NCBI GenBank assembly: GCA_905215145.1
Contig: CAJMOW010000009.1
Coordinates: 1 to 26,095, forward strand
Reading direction: 5' to 3'
Origin: an uncultured bacterium
GTDB lineage: Bacteria > Bacillota_I > Bacilli_A > RF39 > UBA660
Length of the DNA: 26,095 nucleotides
Below the pieces are notes generated by a model that worked only from the letters and a program-made list of their open reading frames with translations, was not told the origin of the DNA and made no database searches. Shown here piece after piece: positions 15,251 to 23,275 of this stretch. The position numbers and the translations under genes were made by a program. The first letter of the stretch is position 1. Each line of letters starts with the position of its first letter.

Positions 15251-17068
15251 CTATTTTTTCTTTACTAATTTTTTTGACGACTTATTCCTTACTATTGCGT
15301 TTCCAAGTTCTTCTAATGCTCTAAAATCCTGTTTATCATTTGGGGTATAAGGAATTTTTTCTATTTGTTCAAAATAAGTTGGAACTTCATAATCGGGTAA
15401 ATCTTCAACACACTTTTCTTTTATTCGATCTTTGGCATCATCAAATGACAAAGTTTCATCTTTCAAAACTATAAATGCCATTGGCACTGACAAAGATTTT
15501 TCATCATCTACACCAACTACAACGCAATCTTGTACAAATGGCATAGAACTAATAACATCTTCTATTGTATCAGGGCTAATCTTAAATGCTTCTTTTCTTA
15601 TAAGTCTTCTGTTTCTTCCTCTAGGAATAATATATCCATCTTGATCTATATAACACAAGTCACCTGATTTCACCCATTGTTTTGCAAGTTCATCTATTAC
15701 TTTTATTTTATTTGTTTCAGCAGGATTATTTAAATATTCAGCAAAAAGATTATCAGAAGATATATATAATTCTCCGATTTCTCCTTGTGGTAATATTTCC
15801 TCAGTTTCTGGATTAACTACTTTAACTTCTATTCCTTCCATAGGTACTCCAATACTGCCAGGTTTATTAGCATACATAGGACTAACTATTGTAGCACCTA
15901 AACATTCATTGTTACCATAACCATTAACTATGACTTTGTTAAAAGTTTGCTGCATTTCTATTAGTTCATCTGCACCGATTTTATCGCCACCAGATACAAA
16001 AACTTTGGCTCTATCAATTCCTGTTAATACCCGTTTTAACTCTTTCATCTTTTGTTTCAATTCTTTTCTTGCCTCTAAAGAGTTATCATTTTCTAATTCG
16101 GTTATACTTTTATTTAATTCTATTAATTGTTTATACATATATCTATAATGCAATGGTGCTGCTAAAGATATATCAAACTTTCCTAAATCATTATATACTG
16201 TATTTTCATCTACAAAAGGACTCATTTCTGCTTTCATAGTAAAAGCCATACTAGCATATATAGAATTTCCTAATCCATATATAATAAAAGGAGGAATTGA
16301 AATGTGCATTGTGTTTCCTTTATAAAAAGGTAAATCTGTATAAGCCATCTTTTGAACTGCAGAATTAAAATTATATTCAGTGTGAACTATTTGCTTTGGC
16401 TTTCCTGTGCTACCACTAGATTGTACAATTAAAGATGGTCTATCCTTCTCAAATGATACTGGTGTAATTAAATTATTAGTATCAACATTTTTAATAAAAT
16501 CATTGAATCTAACAAATCTTGAATCATCTGGTAATACTATTTTTTTACCATCTTTTTTATCTTTTAACGTAGCAAGAACTTTTACAATAGGTGATAAATA
16601 ATCTTTTGGTGAGCTTACCACAACTTTTTTTACATCAGTTTCATCTATTATTGACTCTATTAATGGAAGCATATCTTCAAACACTATTATTGTTTTACAA
16701 TTACTACTATTAATATATCTTATTACATCTTTTGGTTTAGATCTTAAGTCTATCCAAGACATGGTAGCTCCAATTTTGGAGAGAGATAACAATGACTGTT
16801 GAACTATAGGCATGCTTATGGTCAATATTGCCACGTTCTCCCCATCCTTTATTCCAATATTATGGAAAGCTTGAGCTAATTTGTCTGCTGATATTATTAA
16901 GTCATTGTAACTCATATCATTTCCCATAAAACCTGTTGCTTTTAAGACTAAATCATCCTTACTCTCACTTGTTACTAAAGAATACATAGTTTGATTTAAG
17001 TCAAATTCTTTAATTGGTTTTTTTCTATGATACTTATCATATCCAAAATTAGAATTGTTGCTGATCAT
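15251..17068 (-). CDS. AMP-binding (adenylate-forming) ligase, acyl-CoA synthetase-like
   Basis: Member of the ANL superfamily, 605 residues, expected to activate a carboxylic acid (fatty or aryl) as the acyl-AMP and transfer it to CoA or a carrier. Visible motifs: the P-loop SSGSTGKPK (217-225), the A5 motif NGYGNNE (382-388), the A7 Asp in SGD (D470), the hinge GRNRRLIRKEAFKISPDTIE (484-503), and a candidate catalytic Lys K579 in the C-terminal PYTPNDKQDF. Length fits acyl-CoA synthetases and excludes a multi-module NRPS; no carrier domain is attached. The start is the second of two close ATGs: ATG 17068 has AGGAGG at six bases, whereas ATG 17074 abuts that site. Substrate cannot be read from the sequence. 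It has its own promoter candidate and terminator. Confidence 0.88.
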   Translation of the reverse strand: MISNNSNFGYDKYHRKKPIKEFDLNQTMYSLVTSESKDDLVLKATGFMGNDMSYNDLIISADKLAQAFHNIGIKDGENVAILTISMPIVQQSLLSLSKIGATMSWIDLRSKPKDVIRYINSSNCKTIIVFEDMLPLIESIIDETDVKKVVVSSPKDYLSPIVKVLATLKDKKDGKKIVLPDDSRFVRFNDFIKNVDTNNLITPVSFEKDRPSLIVQSSGSTGKPKQIVHTEYNFNSAVQKMAYTDLPFYKGNTMHISIPPFIIYGLGNSIYASMAFTMKAEMSPFVDENTVYNDLGKFDISLAAPLHYRYMYKQLIELNKSITELENDNSLEARKELKQKMKELKRVLTGIDRAKVFVSGGDKIGADELIEMQQTFNKVIVNGYGNNECLGATIVSPMYANKPGSIGVPMEGIEVKVVNPETEEILPQGEIGELYISSDNLFAEYLNNPAETNKIKVIDELAKQWVKSGDLCYIDQDGYIIPRGRNRRLIRKEAFKISPDTIEDVISSMPFVQDCVVVGVDDEKSLSVPMAFIVLKDETLSFDDAKDRIKEKCVEDLPDYEVPTYFEQIEKIPYTPNDKQDFRALEELGNAIVRNKSSKKLVKKK

Positions 17069-17127
17069 AAACATCCTCCTAACTTATTAGAATCATTTAA
17101 TTTTATTGTAAATTTTCTATAAACTCT

Positions 17128-17156
17128 GTAATATTGATTTAAAATCAATTTATCAA
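17128..17156 (-). promoter_or_regulatory. Candidate ligase promoter with an operator-like palindrome in its spacer
   Basis: On the minus strand TTGATA (17156-17151), a 17-bp spacer and TATTAC (17133-17128) give a moderate sigma-A match. The spacer contains the perfect palindrome TTGATTTTAAATCAA (17134-17148), seven-base arms around one base, a position where a bound repressor would block RNA polymerase. The promoter ends about 60 nt before the ligase start. In such AT-rich DNA a palindrome of this size could occur by chance. Confidence 0.4.
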
Positions 17157-17193
17157 TATATTCAAGACAATTTACTAACCTTAAAATTTTCAT

Positions 17194-17212
17194 TAAAACT
17201 TTAACAGTTTTA
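17194..17212 (-). terminator. Weak hairpin at the end of the phosphotransferase gene
   Basis: TAAAACT and AGTTTTA form a 7-bp stem with a 5-nt loop, overlapping the stop codon of the phosphotransferase gene. No T run follows directly, so this is at best a weak terminator or an RNA-end-stabilising hairpin. The rest of the 141-bp gap up to the ligase holds only the promoter candidate above. Confidence 0.3.
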
Positions 17213-17986
17213 TAAATATAATTCCATCATAAGTAAATAATAATCAATTTTATTTCTGTCTGGAACTATATTTAATTTTTTATAAAATTCCGAAATATAT
17301 TTTTCTCCAAAATTTCTTCTGATTGATTTTTCACAAATTGCAAGATCAAACCACTTATCAGCAATACCACATTCTCCAACATCAATAAAGCCAGAAAATT
17401 TGTCATTAGAAGAAAAGATATTTGGCAAACTTGTATCTCCGTGAGAAAAACACAACTCCTCTTCAAATTGATTATTGATAAGATAATTTAACAAGCCTTC
17501 CACATTTCCGAATCTTTCTAACGTTTCACTCTTTAAATCTTCATTTTTGATTAGACCTTTTTCTACATTATTTTTTATTAGTGATAATTTGTACTTATTT
17601 GAAACATTGAAAGGACAATCAGAAATATCTACAGAATATATATTATCAAAAGCTTGTTTAATTATTTCCAAAGCTAACATTGGATTATTTAGGTATTTTT
17701 CTGAACATACCATTTCTCCTGGAATAGCCTTTGTTATTAAAAATTCATTTTCTGTTTCATTATCAAATAATACAATTTCTGGAACTGACAATTTGCCATT
17801 CAACCAATTTAAAGCATTAAATTCTTGTGTAAGTAATCCTTTTTTAGCTATTTTTAAAAAATATATTTTGCCATTTTTTTCAATTCTTACTACTTGTGAA
17901 TCAGAACATCCAATACTGATTTCACTTAGATTTGCATTTTTTATAAAATTTTCTACTTTTTTTGTAAGTTTATATTTGAAATTCAT
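17210..17986 (-). CDS. Aminoglycoside 3'-phosphotransferase-like (APH(3') family) kinase
   Basis: Complete 258-residue protein of the APH(3') kinase family, which phosphorylates the 3'-hydroxyl of kanamycin/neomycin-type aminoglycosides in the cytoplasm using ATP. Features: nucleotide loop region GCSDSQVVRI (26-35), ATP-binding Lys K45 (YFLKIA) and E55, catalytic loop SHGDTSLPNIF with D184 and N189, metal-binding D202 in FIDVGECGIADKW, and the typical family ending (YYLLMMELYL). All catalytic residues are present and the length is normal, so it is probably active. It starts at ATG 17986, 8 nt after the ABC-F stop, sharing its transcript. It could be acquired resistance, self-protection for the neighbouring biosynthetic operon, or a kinase of a related sugar or aminocyclitol; the sequence does not decide. 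Confidence 0.9.
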   Translation of the reverse strand: MNFKYKLTKKVENFIKNANLSEISIGCSDSQVVRIEKNGKIYFLKIAKKGLLTQEFNALNWLNGKLSVPEIVLFDNETENEFLITKAIPGEMVCSEKYLNNPMLALEIIKQAFDNIYSVDISDCPFNVSNKYKLSLIKNNVEKGLIKNEDLKSETLERFGNVEGLLNYLINNQFEEELCFSHGDTSLPNIFSSNDKFSGFIDVGECGIADKWFDLAICEKSIRRNFGEKYISEFYKKLNIVPDRNKIDYYLLMMELYL

Positions 17987-17994
17987 CTAAACAA

Positions 17995-19662
17995 CTACCT
18001 ACCTTTTCTACCGTGATTATTGCTAGTAGGAAGCTCCAACTTTTTTACTTTTTGCTCCTTATAATAATCATAATTTCCCAAGTATTCAGTAAATTTTTGA
18101 TCCTCAATATTTATCACACGCTCAGCTAACTTGTTTATAAAGTATCTATCATGTGAAATAAAGAATAGAGTACCACGATATTCACTTAATGCTTCTTCTA
18201 ATATTTCTTTAGTATCAATGTCTATATGGTTTGTAGGCTCATCTAAAATTAATAAGTTAGCCTTCTTCTGAATTAATTCAAATAATTTTAAACGAACTTT
18301 TTCTCCTCCTGATAACGTACCTACTCTTTTAAAAACATTTTGACCATAGAACAAGAACTTTGCAAGAGATGCTCTTAAATACGTTTCTGTTCCTTCATAA
18401 AACTTTCTCGATGTTTCCAATACAGTCGCATTTTCATCTTCAAATCTTATTTCTTGTGGAATATAACCTATGCTAACATTACTGCCCAATTTTATTTCAC
18501 CTTGACAAATGCTATCTTCATTACCTAAAACTGCTTTTACAAATGTAGATTTTCCTGTTCCATTTTTTCCCATCAAACATACTTTTTCACCATATTTTAA
18601 ATATAAGTCTGCTCCATCCAATAGTATTTTATCACCAGCTATAATTCCCAAATCTTTAGCGACTAATACATCTTTACCAGAGCGACCATTAATTTCGAAA
18701 TCTAATGGTAATTGTTTTTTTGATTCTGGTCTATCTAGCATTTCCATTTTTTCTAATTTTCTCTCAATACAAGCAGCTCTTCTAAAAAACCTAGGATTAT
18801 CACCACGTTCTCCCCATTCTTTTAATTTTTTTACAGCAGCTTTCATTGCCTCAATTTGTTTTTGTTGTGTTTTATATTCATCAAATTCTGCTAATGCACG
18901 TCTCTCACTTTCTTCTAAATAGTATGAATAATTTCCATGATATACATCAGCTTTCCCTTTGTCTATTAGAATTGTTTTTGTTGCTACTTTATCCAAAAAA
19001 TACCTATCATGCGAACTAATAATTATAGTTCCCTTGTAATTTGATAAGAACTGTTCAAACCACTCTAAAGTATCAATATCCAAGTGATTTGTAGGTTCAT
19101 CAAGTAGTAAAATTTCTGGATTACTAATTATTAATGAAGCCAAATTAACTATTGTTTTTTCTCCTCCTGATAAAGTATTAAAACTTCTAGTAAGCATTTC
19201 CTCAGAAATTTTAAATCCATTACAAATTTTACCAACTTTTTCATCTATTTCATAACCACCCATATTTGAAAAATGATCTTGTAACTTTCCATATACTTTT
19301 AAAACAGAATCTAGTTCATCAGATGTGATACTACCAAGTTTTTCCTCATATTCTCTTAATTTTTTTTCTAATTCAAATAAATCTTTAAAGCTTCTCAATA
19401 GTATATCTCTAACAGTAACATCATCAGCTACTTTAGGTGGAATTTGAGATAATAATCCGATTGTAGCTCCCTTTCTGGTTGAAACCATTCCTTTATCTAA
19501 TTTTTCTTCTCCAGAAATTATTTTAAATAGTGTTGATTTCCCACATCCATTTGGTCCGATTAAGGCAATTCTTTCTCCAGTTGTAGCCTCTAAATCAAAC
19601 CCATCCAAAACATTTTTAAAGCCAAAACTTTTACTTGCATTATTTACACTTACTTCTATCAA
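17995..19662 (-). CDS. ABC-F ribosomal protection-type ATPase
   Basis: Soluble protein of 555 residues with two ABC ATPase domains and no membrane segments. Walker A motifs GPNGCGKST (36-44) and GKNGTGKST (365-373), signatures LSGGE (164-168 and 450-454), and Walker B with catalytic Glu in LLLDEPTNHLD (E189) and LILDEPTNHID (E475). The linker at about 245-325 is long, helical and Lys/Arg-rich, as in ABC-F proteins that displace pleuromutilins, lincosamides and streptogramin A from the ribosome (Lsa/Vga/CplR-like types); the exact drug class is not readable. I place the start at TTG 19662 (product MIEVSVNN) because AGGTGAT lies four bases before it; the longer frame from 19698 begins before that site. 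It heads a two-gene unit with the APH. Confidence 0.9.
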   Translation of the reverse strand: MIEVSVNNASKSFGFKNVLDGFDLEATTGERIALIGPNGCGKSTLFKIISGEEKLDKGMVSTRKGATIGLLSQIPPKVADDVTVRDILLRSFKDLFELEKKLREYEEKLGSITSDELDSVLKVYGKLQDHFSNMGGYEIDEKVGKICNGFKISEEMLTRSFNTLSGGEKTIVNLASLIISNPEILLLDEPTNHLDIDTLEWFEQFLSNYKGTIIISSHDRYFLDKVATKTILIDKGKADVYHGNYSYYLEESERRALAEFDEYKTQQKQIEAMKAAVKKLKEWGERGDNPRFFRRAACIERKLEKMEMLDRPESKKQLPLDFEINGRSGKDVLVAKDLGIIAGDKILLDGADLYLKYGEKVCLMGKNGTGKSTFVKAVLGNEDSICQGEIKLGSNVSIGYIPQEIRFEDENATVLETSRKFYEGTETYLRASLAKFLFYGQNVFKRVGTLSGGEKVRLKLFELIQKKANLLILDEPTNHIDIDTKEILEEALSEYRGTLFFISHDRYFINKLAERVINIEDQKFTEYLGNYDYYKEQKVKKLELPTSNNHGRKGR

Positions 19663-19702
19663 AGTAATCACCTCTTTCTTTTTAAAATAAAAACTCAAAA
19701 TT

Positions 19703-19711
19703 ATTATACCA
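19703..19711 (-). promoter_or_regulatory. Extended -10 promoter of the ABC-F/APH unit
   Basis: TGGTATAAT on the minus strand, a perfect extended -10, about 40 nt before the ABC-F TTG start; no good -35 is seen. The leader is too short to hold the leader-peptide attenuator common for ABC-F resistance genes. Just upstream CCTTTTT and AAAAAGG could pair after the preceding operon, but no T run follows. Confidence 0.6.
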
Positions 19712-19757
19712 CATAAACCCTTTTTTTTGCTAAAAAGGACTATAAAATGGTATTAAT

Positions 19758-20738
19758 TTAATCATTTTTTAATAAATCTATTAGCTTTTTTAGATTTTTT
19801 ACCTGATTTTCTATATTCACATTTCTAGTTCGTACTAAAATAAAATAATAATGTGTATTTTCATTATATTTTATACATTTCTGACACATAGGCAAATCAA
19901 TTAATTTCACATCATGTTCAAATTGAAATTCTAATGTACTTTTTTCTAAAATTTTTTTTATTTTTTCAAAAGTTTTTTGATTCTCTACCCACATAGGAAA
20001 TCTATGCCAAACATTACCACTATTTTGTTCATAATTTATATATTTTATTGTTTTTTGATTAAGTAATACATTTGAATATTCTCTCGCACATAATCTTTGC
20101 TCATTAACTATTTCGTTAGCTTTTTCTAATAAATAATCTAATTTTATTTCTTTACATAATGGATACGCATACGATAAGATTATTCCTTGCTTTTCCCTAC
20201 TTTCATTATCACAAAAATCAATTTCCTTAAAGATCTTTTTATTATCAAAAAATAATCCACCACCTATTCCATAACTAATAGGTTTAGTCGATCCAAAGGA
20301 AGTAACAACAATATCACTGTCAATTCCTATATTGTTCATTCCGTTATTATCTTTAAGATTCCATGCTTGAGCTACATCTTCTATTATTTTTATATTTAAC
20401 TTTTTATATTTTCTTTTACTAATATTATTCAATATTCCAAACTGATGAACCAACAATATACAATCTATTATTTCCTTGTCAATCACCACATCTATATCAT
20501 CATTTGTAAAAAACAAACCATTATTTGGCGTTTTTATAACTGGCACTAATCCTAGCTTCAGAACTGTATTAATAATTGAATAGCACACATTAGACGAAAT
20601 TAATACTTTGGATTTCCTTTTTAATTTCAAACTTTTTAAAGCAACTTCAATAGCTAAAGTACCTGAATATGTTATAATCCCATATTTTTTATTAAAATAT
20701 TTTGCCAATTTACTTCCTAATAAACTATTATAATTCAT
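19758..20738 (-). CDS. Short DegT/DnrJ/EryC1-family PLP aminotransferase
   Basis: Fold-type I PLP enzyme of the sugar/cyclitol aminotransferase family, 326 residues against the usual 360-400. The PLP ring-binding Asp is D121 in EDVAQAW and the Schiff-base Lys is K152 in SFGSTKPISYGIGGG, so both key residues remain. It is diverged from the longer aminotransferase in the same operon and the substrate-loop regions are shortened; it may act on a different keto group. The start is ATG 20738 with AGGAGG five bases upstream; its ATG overlaps the methyltransferase TGA in an ATGA, so it is translationally coupled. It is the last gene of the operon. Expected reaction: glutamate- or glutamine-dependent amination of a keto sugar or keto cyclitol; the substrate is unknown. 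Confidence 0.85.
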   Translation of the reverse strand: MNYNSLLGSKLAKYFNKKYGIITYSGTLAIEVALKSLKLKRKSKVLISSNVCYSIINTVLKLGLVPVIKTPNNGLFFTNDDIDVVIDKEIIDCILLVHQFGILNNISKRKYKKLNIKIIEDVAQAWNLKDNNGMNNIGIDSDIVVTSFGSTKPISYGIGGGLFFDNKKIFKEIDFCDNESREKQGIILSYAYPLCKEIKLDYLLEKANEIVNEQRLCAREYSNVLLNQKTIKYINYEQNSGNVWHRFPMWVENQKTFEKIKKILEKSTLEFQFEHDVKLIDLPMCQKCIKYNENTHYYFILVRTRNVNIENQVKNLKKLIDLLKND

Positions 20739-21460
20739 TTTATCCTCCTGCAATGATAGATGTGTTTATGTTTTAAAATCCCTTCTCCATAACCATCATC
20801 TATTTTAACGAGTGATAAATTATTTGCTTCCAAACCTTTTAATAGTAAATCTTTGTCATAATAAGTATATTTTTCTTTTTCAAGAACCTCTCTATTTTTA
20901 TCAGACAATTTATATCTTACTAAAAATTCAATAAAATCCTTATATCTCTTTGAAGTATAATATACTTCAACATTTGAATTAACAGAATTGCAAAATGTTT
21001 TAAATAAAAACTCGTCTTTTTTCTCAACTTTATTATTAAAATTTTCAGAAACATCAAATAAACACACTGCATCTTTATTCATGGTATTTCCTAGTTTATT
21101 AAATATTTCATTAATTTTCAAATAGTCTCCTCCAAATTGAATAGTACTGTAAGGAAAAATTATTAGATCATACTCATCCAAATGGTTAAAGTCTACAAAA
21201 TCAGTGTATATTATACTAGGCTTTTTACTTTTTACATTTAACAATTTTAATCTTTCTAAATCAAAATCAAGAGCAGAAACGTTTACATAATCAGACAATG
21301 GAATTGCCACTCTACCAGTACCAGCACCAACTACTAAAACATTATTAGCTGAATATTCATTTAATTGATTAATATAATAATCAATGTCTTTATTTTGATC
21401 TTTCAAAACGTATTTGTTATAAAAATCATACATCAATGCTAAAATTTCATTATCAGACAT
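20735..21460 (-). CDS. Class I SAM-dependent methyltransferase
   Basis: Protein of 241 residues with a Rossmann-type SAM-binding motif VLVVGAGTGR (41-50), an acidic residue at the end of strand 2 (ALDFD, D65-D67) and a motif IV-like DLIIFPYSTIQF. These identify the class I methyltransferase fold; the acceptor (O, N or C of a sugar or amine) cannot be told. ATG 21460 has AGGTGAG six bases upstream, inside the end of the preceding gene, 11 nt away. Its TGA overlaps the ATG of the short aminotransferase. In the operon it probably decorates the product. Confidence 0.85.
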   Translation of the reverse strand: MSDNEILALMYDFYNKYVLKDQNKDIDYYINQLNEYSANNVLVVGAGTGRVAIPLSDYVNVSALDFDLERLKLLNVKSKKPSIIYTDFVDFNHLDEYDLIIFPYSTIQFGGDYLKINEIFNKLGNTMNKDAVCLFDVSENFNNKVEKKDEFLFKTFCNSVNSNVEVYYTSKRYKDFIEFLVRYKLSDKNREVLEKEKYTYYDKDLLLKGLEANNLSLVKIDDGYGEGILKHKHIYHCRRIK

Positions 21461-21471
21461 ATAAGGCTCAC

Positions 21472-22431
21472 CTACTTTTCTCCATAGTCATATAGATTAA
21501 AATATGGTTTATTTTTTGAATTCCAATGCAAATTGTAAAATCTACTCTGATAAGCACCAAATGATATATTCCAGTCTTCTATACTTTCAAACACAGAACC
21601 CTCAAAATCAATATATTTGACAATTTTGTTATTTATTAAATATTCAAATATTTTGTAATATAGAAAAGCAATTGCAACATCATCTTTTTCTTTTTCATAA
21701 TATGAATACATTATATAGGCTGTTTCTTTATCCCAAGCAATATGAACCCCACCAAGAACATTGTTATTTTCCATTGCTACAAAGCACATACCTCTTCTTT
21801 TTTTAATTGTAGTTTTTATATATTTTTCAACATAATCAAAAGTCGTCTCAAAACCATATTTTTTTTCCCACTTCATGGCTTCTTTTGAATCAAAATAACT
21901 ATAATCACTATCAACAACAAATTTTATATTTCTTTTAACAGCTTTTTTAATATCCTTTTTTCTATCTCCACCAAAATTTTGATATATTACATTTAAACCT
22001 TTTGTCAAATCTAATTTATAAGTATATCTAACTTCTGGCGTAAATCCAGAACGAATAAATGGCATAATATCAGTAATTTTATTATCTAAAGAAAATTGTA
22101 TATCATCATAATTTTCTTGAAGATAATTGCATAGCACTTTTTCCACTTGTCTGATATAACGAATTTGATTTCTACCTTCTCTTGGCAAAGAAAATAATAC
22201 TAAACCACCATAAGGGATATACATTGTACTTTGTGCAATAGTTTTGGGAGTGCTTTTAAATATTGGCATAAATCCTTGTAACTCTTTCGCCGAATTATAT
22301 ATTTTCAAAATTTTAAAACTGTCTTTTAATTTTAAAAACCAACTATAAGAAAAACAAGTCCCATTGAAACTATTATCAATCATGTCATCTATATTTTCTA
22401 CATCAAATATATTTCCCAACTCTATATACAT
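21472..22431 (-). CDS. FemAB/GNAT-superfamily acyl- or aminoacyltransferase
   Basis: Protein of 319 residues with features of the FemAB-like GNAT group: a central DLTKGLNVIYQNFGGDRKKDIKKAVKR (141-167, quoted in part) where the family has its first GNAT half, and YIDFEGSVFESIEDWNISFGA near 280-300, matching the conserved DFEGS...FGA block. FemX/MurM relatives transfer amino acids from tRNA to lipid II, while other members are N-acyltransferases for sugars or antibiotics. No membrane segment is seen. Start is ATG 22431 with AAGGAG seven bases before; an upstream in-frame ATG at 22455 precedes the ribosome site and overlaps the previous gene. It lies 4 nt after the previous gene, so it is coupled to it. 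Donor and acceptor are unknown. Confidence 0.75.
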   Translation of the reverse strand: MYIELGNIFDVENIDDMIDNSFNGTCFSYSWFLKLKDSFKILKIYNSAKELQGFMPIFKSTPKTIAQSTMYIPYGGLVLFSLPREGRNQIRYIRQVEKVLCNYLQENYDDIQFSLDNKITDIMPFIRSGFTPEVRYTYKLDLTKGLNVIYQNFGGDRKKDIKKAVKRNIKFVVDSDYSYFDSKEAMKWEKKYGFETTFDYVEKYIKTTIKKRRGMCFVAMENNNVLGGVHIAWDKETAYIMYSYYEKEKDDVAIAFLYYKIFEYLINNKIVKYIDFEGSVFESIEDWNISFGAYQSRFYNLHWNSKNKPYFNLYDYGEK

Positions 22432-22435
22432 AATA

Positions 22436-23275
22436 TCACTCCTTTTTATAAACAACTATATGTTTTCTTATAATATAATCATTTTTTAACTCATCATAAG
22501 TTTTATTTCTTCTACCCCAAAAATCAATCAATAACTTATTATCTAAGGAGTATAAATATTCAAGATGATAGAAAAGGCAATAAAATCCTGCATAATATTT
22601 TCTTCCTAAATTTGAAGCTCCCCATTTAACTGCATACCACCAGTCACCACTTCTAAACATTAAAGAATATGCTAAAGGATTATTTTTCTCATCACAAACA
22701 ACAATTAAATTGCTATGTTCTTTATCAATAAGAAAAAATGGTAAATATTGTAAATCCTCACGATCCAAACTTTTCATATCTGAATGCTCATCTTTTTTCC
22801 AAGAATTATAATCTATTTGCAAAACATAGTTCCATAACATCAAAGAATCACAGTTAACAGAATTATAAAAATTTAATTTTTCTTTTTTATTACAATACAT
22901 TTTATAATTTTTTGATATTTGAGAATGTGGACAAATACTAATATATTTTCTTAAATTTTTTTCATTAAGTACTAATCTCGGTGCTTCCCATTCATCAATT
23001 ATTTGATATTCAAAATTATTTTTAATAGCCCATTCTTTGAGCTTATTACTTAGCACCGAATCATTAATATAGTTAAATCTTATTTTTTTATTATTTTTAA
23101 TTTCTTTTTGCATCATTTTTAATTCGTCACTAGTAATATCAAATTCAAAAAAATGCTGACATTTTAAAATATTTTCACTTTCATAAAAATATAAATTGCC
23201 AATTTTTTTTATTTGTTCCAACGGATACCTTAAAATAAAAGAATTGTTCCAAATATTAGAAGTACTAAAATTCAT
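22436..23275 (-). CDS. GNAT-fold acyltransferase, BioF2/CelD-like
   Basis: Protein of 279 residues. The C-terminal half resembles the BioF2-like acetyltransferase domain: NSWKKDEHSDM (an SWK motif at about 162-172), a strand with NPLAYSLMFRSGDWWYAVKWG, then GRKYYAGFYCLFYHLEYLYS and DFWGRRNKTYDELK. The N-terminal 90 residues are not recognised. Members acylate amino groups of sugars or participate in polysaccharide synthesis. The ATG overlaps the end of the DegT aminotransferase gene by 11 nt with AAAGGA eight bases upstream, and the next GNAT gene starts 4 nt after the stop, so two unlike GNAT enzymes are made in tandem. It may acylate the amine installed by the aminotransferase encoded just before it; that is inference. 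Confidence 0.7.
   Translation of the reverse strand: MNFSTSNIWNNSFILRYPLEQIKKIGNLYFYESENILKCQHFFEFDITSDELKMMQKEIKNNKKIRFNYINDSVLSNKLKEWAIKNNFEYQIIDEWEAPRLVLNEKNLRKYISICPHSQISKNYKMYCNKKEKLNFYNSVNCDSLMLWNYVLQIDYNSWKKDEHSDMKSLDREDLQYLPFFLIDKEHSNLIVVCDEKNNPLAYSLMFRSGDWWYAVKWGASNLGRKYYAGFYCLFYHLEYLYSLDNKLLIDFWGRRNKTYDELKNDYIIRKHIVVYKKE

Noticed and set aside
15251..17068. Reading the AMP-binding ligase as an NRPS module or as part of the biosynthetic operon
   Set aside because: There is no condensation or carrier domain, and it is separated from the operon by the ABC-F/APH unit, with its own promoter candidate and terminator.
17272..17466. Second minus-strand frame of 64 codons inside the phosphotransferase gene
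   Set aside because: It is an alternative frame across the catalytic loop region; the main frame is complete and shows no frameshift.
17547..17990. Plus-strand open frame of 147 codons opposite the phosphotransferase gene
   Set aside because: The minus strand encodes a full APH(3')-type kinase with all catalytic residues; the antisense frame resembles nothing known.
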